Below, piece by piece: positions 13,495 to 22,100 of a DNA stretch of 37,498 nt. The first letter of the stretch is position 1; every line of letters begins with the position of its first letter. The translations under genes were made by a program, and so were the position numbers. This DNA comes from Candidatus Kaiserbacteria bacterium RIFCSPLOWO2_01_FULL_51_21 (GTDB lineage: Bacteria; Patescibacteriota; Minisyncoccia; Phycocordibacterales; 2-01-FULL-51-21): NCBI GenBank assembly GCA_001781435.1, contig MFLV01000010.1, forward strand, positions 1 to 37,498. Direction: 5' to 3'. The notes beneath the pieces were generated by a model that had not been told where the DNA came from, ran no database searches, and worked only from the letters and a program-made list of their open reading frames with translations.

Positions 13495-16383
13495 CTACAC
13501 CACGAGGTTGAGAAGACGTCCCGGGACGAAAATCGTGCGCTTGACTTCCCCTCCCCCGGTCCATTTTAAAACGGCAGGGAGCTTGAGCGCCAACTCTTTG
13601 AGCTCTTCCTCGGTAGCGTCAGTTGAACTTTCAATTTGCGCCCGCACTTTGCCATTTACCTGCACCACGATAATCGCCGACCGCAGCGTAATCTTCTCCT
13701 CATCAAACGAAGGCCACGGTGCTTTGTGAACCGAGCTTACTTTCCCAAGTCGCTCCCAGAGCTCTTCAGCGATATGGGGAGCAAATGGCGCAAGAAGACG
13801 GATGAGGATACGAAAGGCCTCCTGCGGAGTATCCGGAAGCGTTTCCATTTCATTGAGCAGAATCATGAGCTGAGAGACCGCCGTATTAAATTTCATTTCT
13901 TCGATATCCTCGCTTACTTTTTTGATACTCCGATGCAAAAGGGCTTCAAACGGTTCGGGTAGAGGAGCTTCTTTGACCGAATCCGCAAGTTTCCATACCC
14001 GCTCCAAAAACCGCCGTGAGCCGACGATATTATCCATACTCCAGGCAACCGATTGGTCAAAAGGACCCATGAACATCTCGTATATCCGCAGACTGTCCGC
14101 GCCAAACTGCCCAATGACTTCATCGGGATTTACTACGTTGCCCAGCGACTTTGACATTTTTTGTCCATCGTTTGCGAGCACCACTCCATGAGAGGTGCGC
14201 TTCGCATAGGGTTCTTCTGTCGGGACAAAGCCGATGTCGTAGAGAAACTTGTGCCAGAAACGCGAATACAGAAGGTGAAGCGTGGTGTGTTCCATGCCGC
14301 CGTTGTACCAATCCACGGGGAGCCAGTATTCAAGATTCTCTCTGCTTGCAAATACTTCCGGGTTTGAGGGATTACTGTAGCGCAGAAAATACCAGGAGGA
14401 GCCGGCCCAATTCGGCATCACATCGGTTTCGCGTTTTGCGGGACCATTGCATGTAGGACAGCGCACGTTCACCCACTCTGAAATTGCCGCAAGCGGCGAC
14501 TCTCCGGTATCCGTCGGCTGGTACTTTTCCACAACCGGAAGCTCCACCGGCAGGCTCTCTTCCGGCACGGGCACCCACCCGGGATTCCTAACTTCTCCCT
14601 CGTTCGTACTTCGTAACTCGCCCTTCGTAATTCGTTTCGCGCAGTGTTCGCAGAACACAAGCGGAATAGGCTCACCCCAGTACCGCTGGCGCGAAAACAC
14701 CCAATCCCGCAGTTTGTAGCTTATTTTCTTTACTCCAAATGTTTCGGTAATTTTCTCTTTTGCTTCACTAGCTGATAAGCCGTTAAATTCTCCAGAGTTT
14801 ATTATCTGTTCCGCCTCAGCATACGATACTCCTTCATAGGAATGAGGTTTATGAAGAACAAGTTCAAGTGCAAGACGATTATTTTTAAAATTTACTGCCT
14901 GCAACGCTTCCTCATACGTCATCCATTGAACATTATGTAAAGCATCCTCTTTTGGGGAAATTGGTTTTGGAGACTGTTCGTCAACCTCAAGAAGAACGGG
15001 GTGGTCATAGCGAGCACGCCAGACATTTTTATGCTCGGCAAAAAAATGAGATTCAATCGTAATGGGTGAGACCATAACTGCTTTTCCGCAATAACCTGTT
15101 TCCTCCAGCAATTCCCTTTCAGCTGCTTGTTCTGATGTTTCTCCAGCATCTACGCCACCGATTGGAGCTGATATCCAAGGTTGCTTCTTCCACTTAAGGA
15201 TCAGAATTTTCCCATCTTTGCGTTTGGCTATAGCGGTTACCGTCTCCCGCGCTTCCGCATCAGGACGTCGATTCTCAATCCCAAAAACTGGCTGTATAAC
15301 TTGACGTATCGGCAAATTAAACTTTGTTGCAAATTCAAAGTCGCGCTCGTCGTGTGCCGGCACCGCCATAATGGCTCCCGTGCCGTAATGGACAAGCACA
15401 TAATCGGCGACAAAAATCGGGATCTCCTCCTTCGTCGCCGGATTGATCGCTCTTACCCCTTTGAGCTCCACTCCGGTTTTTTCCTTCCCTTCCGCTGTCC
15501 GCTCAATGTCTGTTTTCTGTTTTGCCTCCTCGATGTATTTTCTGACCTCTTCGTAATTCGTTATTCGTAATTCGTTATTCGCGAGCGCCGGGTGCTCCGG
15601 CGCGAGCACCAGATAGGTTGCCCCATATAGCGTATCCGGCCGCGTGGTAAAGACCTTAATTCGTAATTCGGTATTCGTTATTCGAAATTCTATTTCTGCG
15701 CCTTCGCTTTTCCCAATCCAATTTCTCTGCTGAACTTTGATGCGCTCAGGATAGTTGACGGTGTCAAGGTCGCGGTCGAGCCGGTCGGCGTATTTTGTGA
15801 TGGCGAGCATCCATTGCTCTTTTTCTCGCTTCTCAACCGGTGAACCGCACCGCTCGCATTTCCCTTCTATCACTTCCTCATTCGCTAACCCAATTTTATC
15901 CACTGGACACCAATTAATCGGCATCTTCGCCTTATAGGCGAGGCCGTGTTTGAAAAGCTGAAGAAAAATCCACTGCGTCCATTGATAATACGTCGGGTCG
16001 CTTGTGTTAATCTCCCGATGCCAATCAAAAGAAAAACCGATTCGCTTCATTTGCTCTCGAAAGGTGTCAATGCTTTTCCTCGTGGTTATCTGAGGAGAAG
16101 TACCTGTCTTAATCGCAAAATTTTCTGCAGGCAACCCAAAAGCGTCCCAACCTATTGGGTAGAGCACGTTGTAGCCCTCGGCACGTCTTTTACGCGCAAC
16201 GATATCAAGCGCGGTATAGCTTCGCACATGGCCGGTGTGAAGCCCCTCCCCTGAAGGATAGGGAAATTCTATAAGAATATATTGTTTCGGCTTGTCCGGG
16301 TCCTCCAAAACATCATTCGGACGCTCCTCTTCCCAGCGCAACTGCCACTTCGCTTCGATTCTCTTGTGGTCGTAGTTGGACAT
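13495..16383 (-). CDS. leuS: Leucyl-tRNA synthetase with a NUDIX domain inserted in the editing region
   Basis: 962 residues, longer than a typical bacterial LeuRS (about 800-880). It charges tRNA-Leu in the cytoplasm. The class-I signatures are HTGH (49-52) and KMSKS (742-746). The CP1 editing domain is present, with FTTRPDTLYGATYLVLAPEH (245-264) and MAVPAHDERDFEFATKFNLP (339-358). Zinc-ribbon cysteines occur at about 159, 176, 179, 578, 581, 642 and 645. Between VIQPVFG and the usual EQIINSGEFNGLSASEAKEK lies about 135 extra residues (378-512) with a canonical NUDIX box GGVDAGETSEQAAERELLEE. Three in-frame heptamer repeats add ELRITNYE-like stretches. A GGAAGG ribosome site lies 5 nt before the ATG at 16383. 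Confidence 0.96.
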   Translation of the reverse strand: MSNYDHKRIEAKWQLRWEEERPNDVLEDPDKPKQYILIEFPYPSGEGLHTGHVRSYTALDIVARKRRAEGYNVLYPIGWDAFGLPAENFAIKTGTSPQITTRKSIDTFREQMKRIGFSFDWHREINTSDPTYYQWTQWIFLQLFKHGLAYKAKMPINWCPVDKIGLANEEVIEGKCERCGSPVEKREKEQWMLAITKYADRLDRDLDTVNYPERIKVQQRNWIGKSEGAEIEFRITNTELRIKVFTTRPDTLYGATYLVLAPEHPALANNELRITNYEEVRKYIEEAKQKTDIERTAEGKEKTGVELKGVRAINPATKEEIPIFVADYVLVHYGTGAIMAVPAHDERDFEFATKFNLPIRQVIQPVFGIENRRPDAEARETVTAIAKRKDGKILILKWKKQPWISAPIGGVDAGETSEQAAERELLEETGYCGKAVMVSPITIESHFFAEHKNVWRARYDHPVLLEVDEQSPKPISPKEDALHNVQWMTYEEALQAVNFKNNRLALELVLHKPHSYEGVSYAEAEQIINSGEFNGLSASEAKEKITETFGVKKISYKLRDWVFSRQRYWGEPIPLVFCEHCAKRITKGELRSTNEGEVRNPGWVPVPEESLPVELPVVEKYQPTDTGESPLAAISEWVNVRCPTCNGPAKRETDVMPNWAGSSWYFLRYSNPSNPEVFASRENLEYWLPVDWYNGGMEHTTLHLLYSRFWHKFLYDIGFVPTEEPYAKRTSHGVVLANDGQKMSKSLGNVVNPDEVIGQFGADSLRIYEMFMGPFDQSVAWSMDNIVGSRRFLERVWKLADSVKEAPLPEPFEALLHRSIKKVSEDIEEMKFNTAVSQLMILLNEMETLPDTPQEAFRILIRLLAPFAPHIAEELWERLGKVSSVHKAPWPSFDEEKITLRSAIIVVQVNGKVRAQIESSTDATEEELKELALKLPAVLKWTGGGEVKRTIFVPGRLLNLVV
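14848..15252 (-). other. Inserted NUDIX hydrolase domain within leuS
   Basis: Encodes residues about 378-512 of LeuRS. It starts near ETVTAIAKRKDGKILILKWK and carries GGVDAGETSEQAAERELLEE followed by TGY, matching G-x5-E-x7-RE-x2-EE-x-G exactly, then WRARYDHPVLLEV and VQWMTYEEAL, the usual later NUDIX strands. All metal-binding glutamates are kept, so activity is plausible. Adenylate-linked substrates such as Ap4A, a side product of aminoacyl-tRNA synthetases, would be a natural guess; that is inference. Confidence 0.88.
15549..15693. repeat. TTCGTAA/TTCGTTA heptamer-like tandem repeats inside leuS
   Basis: Two blocks (15549-15589 and 15654-15693) of degenerate AATTCGT/TATTCGT units encode NNELRITNYEE and EFRITNTELRIK in surface loops of the editing domain. 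A third, more diverged block at about 14596-14641 encodes GELRSTNEGEVRN. All keep the frame. Confidence 0.8.
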
Positions 16384-16415
16384 TCATTCCTTCCTTTTAA
16401 ATCACAAAGCCAGTC

Positions 16416-17378
16416 CTATTGGTTCTTAAACGGCGGGTAGCGGTCAGGATCAATCGTGCGCTCGAAACACTCTCTCCCTTCTTTGTGCTGCCAGGAATCT
16501 TGCTCGGGCATCGCTTTACCTCCTTCAATTGATACTGCCGGCACTGCAATGCGCGGCACATAGTAATTCATCCCCTGCCCTTCTTTTGCAAAAGTGGCAC
16601 AGAGTTCAAATGAGAGCAAGCCTGTTGCGCGATACTCATAACTTGTACCGCTCTTAGGGTCACGTGGGATCACGAAGCCGCTAATGGGGTCTTGTAGCTC
16701 TTCAAGGGTGGCCGGTAGACGTTCTTTCTGCTGCCAATAACTCACCACTTGCCATTGGATGCTCTGCAGGTCGCTGACCCGCTGATTGTCAAGCCGCATA
16801 AGTCGAGCGTCCTGTGGTGTGCCAACGATGAAAAACCCAGCGATGATAGAAGCAATGACTACAATGCCTGCGCCAAACCCTACCATACGTGCTTTATCCG
16901 GCTTCTGCTTCCAATAGCCGCGTAGGTCGGCGAGAAAATGCAGAAACACCACGCCGGCAATGAGCAACACCACGAGCACTTTCAGAATAAAGCCCGCGGT
17001 CAATTCCTGTCCGCTTAAAAAGCGGTGCAAGAGTACAATGAGGTCGACGACCATCGAGGCACCCGCAGCAAAGAGCGTGAGAAAGAGCGCCCAGCGCCGG
17101 ATCCAAATGTCATATCGCGTAGGGTCGCTTTGAATGGTGCGGCGAATAAAACGCATGAGTACCAAAAACACCGGCACGAGTACGATAAGCGAAGCCATCT
17201 GGTAGGGCATACCGCCGGCATAGGGGTCGGAGCGGTATTCAAGCACGTTCGGGAACGCGTAGTCGATATAGTTAAACAGAAGCCAAATGAAACTAAAGAC
17301 ACTCGCATAAAGCGATACCATCGCTCCCGCCCAAAGAAAAAAATCCTTCGGGGTAATCTTCTTATTTTGTGGATCCAT
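16416..17378 (-). CDS. Polytopic membrane protein, DUF5671-like, with extracytoplasmic tail
   Basis: 320 residues from ATG 17378 (MDPQNKKITPKDFFLWAG). The first part has about six hydrophobic segments (for example AGAMVSLYASVFSFIWLLFN, MASLIVLVPVFLVLMRFI and VLVVLLIAGVVFLHFLADL) separated by short basic loops; the N-terminal block resembles DUF5671, a family I associate with CPR bacteria. After the last helix (about residue 195) comes a soluble region, DNQRVSDLQSIQWQVVSYWQ followed by LPATLEELQDP and PRDPKSGTSYEYRA, reminiscent of pseudopilin globular domains. A start at 17468 would be needed to include upstream residues but lacks support. leuS follows 32 nt downstream. Function unknown. Confidence 0.78.
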   Translation of the reverse strand: MDPQNKKITPKDFFLWAGAMVSLYASVFSFIWLLFNYIDYAFPNVLEYRSDPYAGGMPYQMASLIVLVPVFLVLMRFIRRTIQSDPTRYDIWIRRWALFLTLFAAGASMVVDLIVLLHRFLSGQELTAGFILKVLVVLLIAGVVFLHFLADLRGYWKQKPDKARMVGFGAGIVVIASIIAGFFIVGTPQDARLMRLDNQRVSDLQSIQWQVVSYWQQKERLPATLEELQDPISGFVIPRDPKSGTSYEYRATGLLSFELCATFAKEGQGMNYYVPRIAVPAVSIEGGKAMPEQDSWQHKEGRECFERTIDPDRYPPFKNQ

Positions 17379-17454
17379 AATGCCAACAATACTACACCAA
17401 AAAGCTAAGAAACTAAAAGGGGCTGGTGATAATTCAGGCAGATTTAGAGATACC

Positions 17455-17482
17455 TTGACAAATATCAAAAGTTATGTAAATT
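17455..17482 (+). promoter_or_regulatory. Promoter of the PQ-loop transporter gene
   Basis: TTGACA (17455-17460), 16-nt spacer, TAAATT (17477-17482). A GGGAG site follows, 9 nt before the ATG at 17516. Confidence 0.65.
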
Positions 17483-17515
17483 AATCTTGGCTTTAATGTT
17501 TGTGGGAGAACCGGC

Positions 17516-17806
17516 ATGACACGCGAGGAAATAGCAGGGCTTATCTACTGGGAGAAAATTATCTGGTTGATCGGGCTCATCAACCCGCTCTTCATGCTCC
17601 CGCAGCTATGGCAGATCTGGAAGACGCGAATCGTCGTGGGGCTTTCACTCCCCACGCTCGGAATCCTCATCCTCATTCAGGGAGGATTCGCGGCTCACGG
17701 CTTCTTCATTCGGGACCCCATCATCATGTGGAGCAATTCCGGCGCGACTGCCATGAGTGTCGCGGTGGTGTTCTCCATCATCTACCTTCGCTACCTAAGC
17801 GAGTGA
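17516..17806 (+). CDS. PQ-loop (SemiSWEET-type) small transporter
   Basis: 96 residues with three membrane helices, the size of a bacterial SemiSWEET half-transporter. The PQ motif is NPLFMLPQLWQIWKTR at about residues 23-38, followed by GLSLPTLGILILIQGGFAAH and NSGATAMSVAVVFSIIYLRY. SemiSWEETs dimerise in the cytoplasmic membrane and let sugars pass; the substrate here is unknown and some PQ-loop proteins move other solutes. GGGAG before the ATG supports the start. The gene stands alone on the plus strand with its own promoter and a strong terminator (17827-17856), convergent with ychF. For a small-genome cell dependent on scavenging, a sugar facilitator is plausible. Confidence 0.85.
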   Translation: MTREEIAGLIYWEKIIWLIGLINPLFMLPQLWQIWKTRIVVGLSLPTLGILILIQGGFAAHGFFIRDPIIMWSNSGATAMSVAVVFSIIYLRYLSE

Positions 17807-17826
17807 TGGCGAGTACGAACGGAGAC

Positions 17827-17856
17827 AAAATCGGCGCCCTCCCGGGCGCCGATTTT
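17827..17856 (+). terminator. Intrinsic terminator after the PQ-loop gene
   Basis: AAAATCGGCGCC pairs with GGCGCCGATTTT across a 6-nt loop and ends in a T run. It is symmetric, so it can also serve transcripts from the minus strand. Confidence 0.92.
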
Positions 17857-17953
17857 TAAATTCAACTGCACTCTTATCTTAGATTAAGTATGTTTTTTCT
17901 TCTGTACGAACCCAACCCTTTCCACGCGGCACAGTTTCTTTTCAACATGGTAT

Positions 17954-17973
17954 TGTTTTGATATATCAAAACA
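17954..17973. repeat. 20-bp perfect palindrome, GATATATC core
   Basis: TGTTTTGATATATCAAAACA is self-complementary. It lies 34 bp downstream of ychF in the 3' region. It is surrounded by further matching arms: AACCCTTT near 17911 with AAAGGGTT near 18002, and GTTTCT with AGAAAC, so the whole 17910-18009 stretch can fold. Confidence 0.85.
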
Positions 17974-18006
17974 CTTACCGAGAAACAGGTAACGGGATAA
18001 AAAGGG

Positions 18007-19104
18007 TTAGATCTTAAATTCGATGACGTCGCCGTCTTCCACGACGTATTCCTTCCCTTCTGTCCGCACGGTGCCGCGCTCACGCGCGCTGGCTATGGAA
18101 CCGGCTTCGAGTAGTTTGTCGGCGGCAATAATTTCCGCCCGAATAAATTTATCGCGAAAGTCGGTATGGATTGCCGCGCCTGCTTCTTTTGCGGTTGAGC
18201 CGCGCTTCACCGTCCACGCGCGGGTTTCGTCCTCGCCGGTCGTGAAAAACGTTATGAGGTCGAGTATTTTGTAGCCCGAACGAATGAGCTCGTTGAGTCC
18301 GTCTCCGGCAGTACTTAATTCCTGCCGAAGTGCATGCTTTTCCTCATCAGCGACATCTTTCAATTCGTTTTCAATCGCTGCATCCACAGAAACACGAGGT
18401 GCGTTCGTCTCGGCAAAAAATTCTTCAAGATTCTGGGAGCGTCCATCATTGAGTTCATCAATATTTTGCCCACCCGATTTTTTGTTTAAAACGTAAATGA
18501 TGGGCTTCAGCGTCAAAAGATTAAGACTTTGTATAGCTTCGCGCTCCTCACCGAGAAGCTCGGCTCTTTGCGCAAGTACTCCGGCATCGAGCAATGATTT
18601 AACTTTTTGAAGTGCTGAGAATTCTTCACGCGCGGCTTTATCGCCGCGCTTAGCATCGCGCTCGATGCCGCTCATGCGCTTCATTACGCTCTGAAGATCC
18701 GCGAGCACGAGCTCAAGATTGATGATACCGATGTCGCGCAACGGGTCCGCTTCTCCCTCGACATGCACGATATCAGGGTCATCAAAAAGCCGCACCACTT
18801 CGGCAATTGCGTCCACATCACGGATGTGGGAAAGAAATTCGTTCCCCAACCCTTCCCCCTGCGCTGCTCCTTTTACGAGACCTGCAATATCGACAAATTC
18901 AACAACCGCAGGAATTGTCTTTGCTGAACGGCTCAATCGGGTAAGTTGTTCGAGTCGAGTATCAGGCACCGGGACAATGCCGACTGATGGGTCAATCGTG
19001 CAAAAAGGATAATTCTCCGCCGGCACGGATTTTTTAGTGAGCGCGTTAAACAGCGTCGATTTCCCGACATTCGGTAGTCCTACGATGCCGATTCTTAACT
19101 CCAT
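18007..19104 (-). CDS. ychF: Redox-regulated ATPase/GTPase YchF (OLA1 family)
   Basis: 365 residues, the standard length. The P-loop GLPNVGKSTLFNAL lies at residues 9-22. DIAGLVKGAAQGEGLGNEFL is the switch region, and YVLNKKSG replaces the canonical NKxD box, as YchF is known to prefer ATP. The C-terminal TGS-like domain ends TEGKEYVVEDGDVIEFKI. YchF binds ribosomes and is linked to stress and redox responses. The ATG at 19104 follows TATGGT by 9 nt, so the leader is very short. It is separated from purL by a strong terminator. Confidence 0.96.
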   Translation of the reverse strand: MELRIGIVGLPNVGKSTLFNALTKKSVPAENYPFCTIDPSVGIVPVPDTRLEQLTRLSRSAKTIPAVVEFVDIAGLVKGAAQGEGLGNEFLSHIRDVDAIAEVVRLFDDPDIVHVEGEADPLRDIGIINLELVLADLQSVMKRMSGIERDAKRGDKAAREEFSALQKVKSLLDAGVLAQRAELLGEEREAIQSLNLLTLKPIIYVLNKKSGGQNIDELNDGRSQNLEEFFAETNAPRVSVDAAIENELKDVADEEKHALRQELSTAGDGLNELIRSGYKILDLITFFTTGEDETRAWTVKRGSTAKEAGAAIHTDFRDKFIRAEIIAADKLLEAGSIASARERGTVRTEGKEYVVEDGDVIEFKI

Positions 19105-19144
19105 GGAACTTCCACCATAGCAATCTTTTCTAAAAATAAGAAAT

Positions 19145-19169
19145 GCCCCCGGCTGCTACAGCCGGGGGC
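19145..19169 (-). terminator. Intrinsic terminator of purL
   Basis: On the minus strand GCCCCCGGCTG pairs with CAGCCGGGGGC over a 3-nt loop, followed by ATTTCTTATTTTT. It lies 22 nt past the purL stop. Confidence 0.9.
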
Positions 19170-19190
19170 GAAAGAACGACACGTGGAGGA

Positions 19191-22100
19191 CTAGCCCCGA
19201 AGGCACCAGTCGTACGCGTTTTGGAACATCTGCAGCCATGGCGAAGCGTTGAGCTCCCGGAACTTTTCCGGCATCCATGGCCACTGCCACTTGAGGAAGC
19301 ACCGCTCCGGGTGGGGCATCATCGCAAGATGCCTGCCATCCGGAGTACACAGAGCCGCCCATCCCTCCGGCGAGCCGTTGGGATTGTACGGATATGTCTC
19401 AGTCGCCTCGCTATCGGGGCCAACGTAGACGAGTGGGATAAGCTCCTGCTTCCGGATTTCATCCGCAACGTGCGGATCCGGAAACAAGAACCGACCTTCG
19501 CCATGCGCAACCCAAATACCGAGCACCGACTCTTCCATACCTTGCAATAATATCGACGGGCTTTTGAGGATTTTCACCCCCACCCATCGAGACTCAAACC
19601 GGCCCGACTGATTGTGCACCAGCCGAGGCTGCAAGGCTTCCGGAATGCCCTGGTACGGCAGCCATCCGATGTTGGCCATCAGCTGGCAACCATTACAGAC
19701 GCCGAGAGAGAATGTTTCCTGCCGATCGTGAAAGCTATCGAACATTGCTTTCACGCGAGGATTGAAGCGGATTGGACCCGCCCAACCTTTTGCACTACCA
19801 AACACATCGGCATATGAGAAACCGCCCGGATTGACAAGCCCTCGGAAATCATCCAAGGAAGTTACCCGTCCATCCAAGAGATCACTCATGGTGATGTCCC
19901 ACGGCTCAAGCCCGGCCGTATAGAGAGCGGCGGCCATCTCCCGATCGCCATTCGTCCCTTCCTCGCGTAGTATCGCCACTTTTGGCTTGTGCGACTGCAC
20001 TGAACGCACAAACAAGGACAACGACTTGGGAACGAACGAGAGTTCGTACTGGATAGTTCTCCCGTCCGCATGGCTTCTGTTTTCGGCTTCAACTGTGTCC
20101 GGATTTGCTTGAAGCCGCTCCAGTCTGGTGCTCGTTGCCTCCCACCATTGCCGGAGCTCCGTGACCTTGCGATCAAGAAGTCGCGTCGTGCTGTTGAGGA
20201 TGCAGAGATTGCCACCCTCTTTGGCGTCGACAGTACCGATCTGATCATAGAACATGCCGTGCTTGTTCATTACGCGGGTGATAGCCCCGCGAGACTTAGG
20301 CGCGAACTCGAACAGCATTCCCGCCTCTTCGCAGAAGAGCTCCGAGAAGGGATCGATACCGCGATTGTAGCGAAGACACGCACCCCGATTACCGGCGATG
20401 CACATTTCCGCGGCGGCCGCGATGAGGCCGCCATCGCTCACATCGTGGTAGGCAGTGATGAGCTCTTTGTCGATAAGCTCTTGCACCGCTTCGAACGCAT
20501 ACCGCAAATATGACACGCCGTTGAGGTCGAGATCCGGCGATTCGTCTCCCACTTGCCCGAGGGCTTGAGCGAGAGCCGAACCACCGAGACGCCGATACGG
20601 GCCACCAAGATTGATGAAACCGAGACAGCCGCCGCCTTTGAGGTCGGGTGTAACGACTTTCGTTATGTCGGGGACCGGAGCGTAGCCTAAGATGGCTAAC
20701 TCTCCGGGCGAGACCACCAAGTCGCTCCCGACCTGGGTCGCCATCGAGAGACTGTCTTTGCCTCCGTCGATGGCGATGCCGAGCCGCAGCATGATGTCCC
20801 GCATCGCGACGGCGGCATCATAGAGGAACACTCCTTCTCCCGGAAGTTTGGCCGCCCACATCCAGTTGGCACGGCACTTCACGTCCGAGAGTCTCGTAAT
20901 ACAAGCACTTGCAAGGTTGGTGAGCATTTCTGCCACCGCCATACGAGCACCCGCAGCGGGAGAGACGAGCATCTTGATAGGTTGCTCGCCAAGCGCAGTT
21001 GCCGCTCCGGTCAAGCCAAAGTAGCCATCCGCTGTAACCGCAACGTCAGCAACTGGTACCTGATTGGGCCCGCAGCATTGCTGCCGCGCGACTAAGCCCG
21101 TGACTGAACGATCAACTTTTCGCACCAGGAATCCTTTCGAGCCGACCTGGGGCAATTTGAAGACCATTTGCAGTGCCTCGTCGACCGTGAGCCCTTCCGG
21201 GACCACGATCGGCTTATGCACTACGCGTGGACTCTCGGATGCAAACCGCTTGCGCGGCATTTCCGAGAGAATGTTCTTGAGCGAGAGATTGACTGGCGTC
21301 GTGTTGTCGGCAGAGTCTTCAACGACAACGTTGCCGTCGCCGGTGATAACGCCCAGTACTTCGCAGTTCACCCGCTCGCGCTGACAGATCGACTCGAACA
21401 TCTCGAAATTCTCCGGCCGCACGAGCAAGCCGTAGCCTTCTTGGTATTCGGCAACCCAAATCTCGAGCACCGACATCGTTTGGTCACCGACGGTGATTTT
21501 GCGGATGTCGACCTTACCGCCTGAGGGCTCCATCAACTCCGTGAGGACATTGCTGGGGCCACCGGCGCCTTGGTCGTGGATGCTTTCGATAAGGTTGCCG
21601 CCGCACATCTCGGCGCACGCCTGGATGACCCGGTTGGCCCGGTTTTCCATCTCGGCGTTGCCGCGCTGTACGGACTTGAAGTCGAGCCCTTCGTCTTGTA
21701 CTCCGTGGATCATACTCGAGGCACTGCCGCCTCCAACGCCAATCCGGAACGCAGGACCACCGATACGAACGACAAGCATTCCCTTCTCTGGGGAGCGCTT
21801 TTGGACATGGTTGTCGAGCACTCGCCCGATACCGGCGGTATAGAGCACCGGCTTGCGGAACTCGCGACGAGCGCCGCTAACCATAAGGCCGAACGATCGG
21901 CAAAACCCTCCGATGAGAGGCTCACCAATCTTGTTGCCGTAGTCCGAGACGCCGTTACTGCCCTCGATGAGAATATCGAGAGGCGACGCATGCCGCGGGC
22001 TTATCTCGCCGCCGATCGTCTCGCCCGGGATATTGAAGTCCCGGATGTGTAGATTGCCCACGCAATAGCCCGAAAGCCCCACGTGAACCAGACCCCCGCG

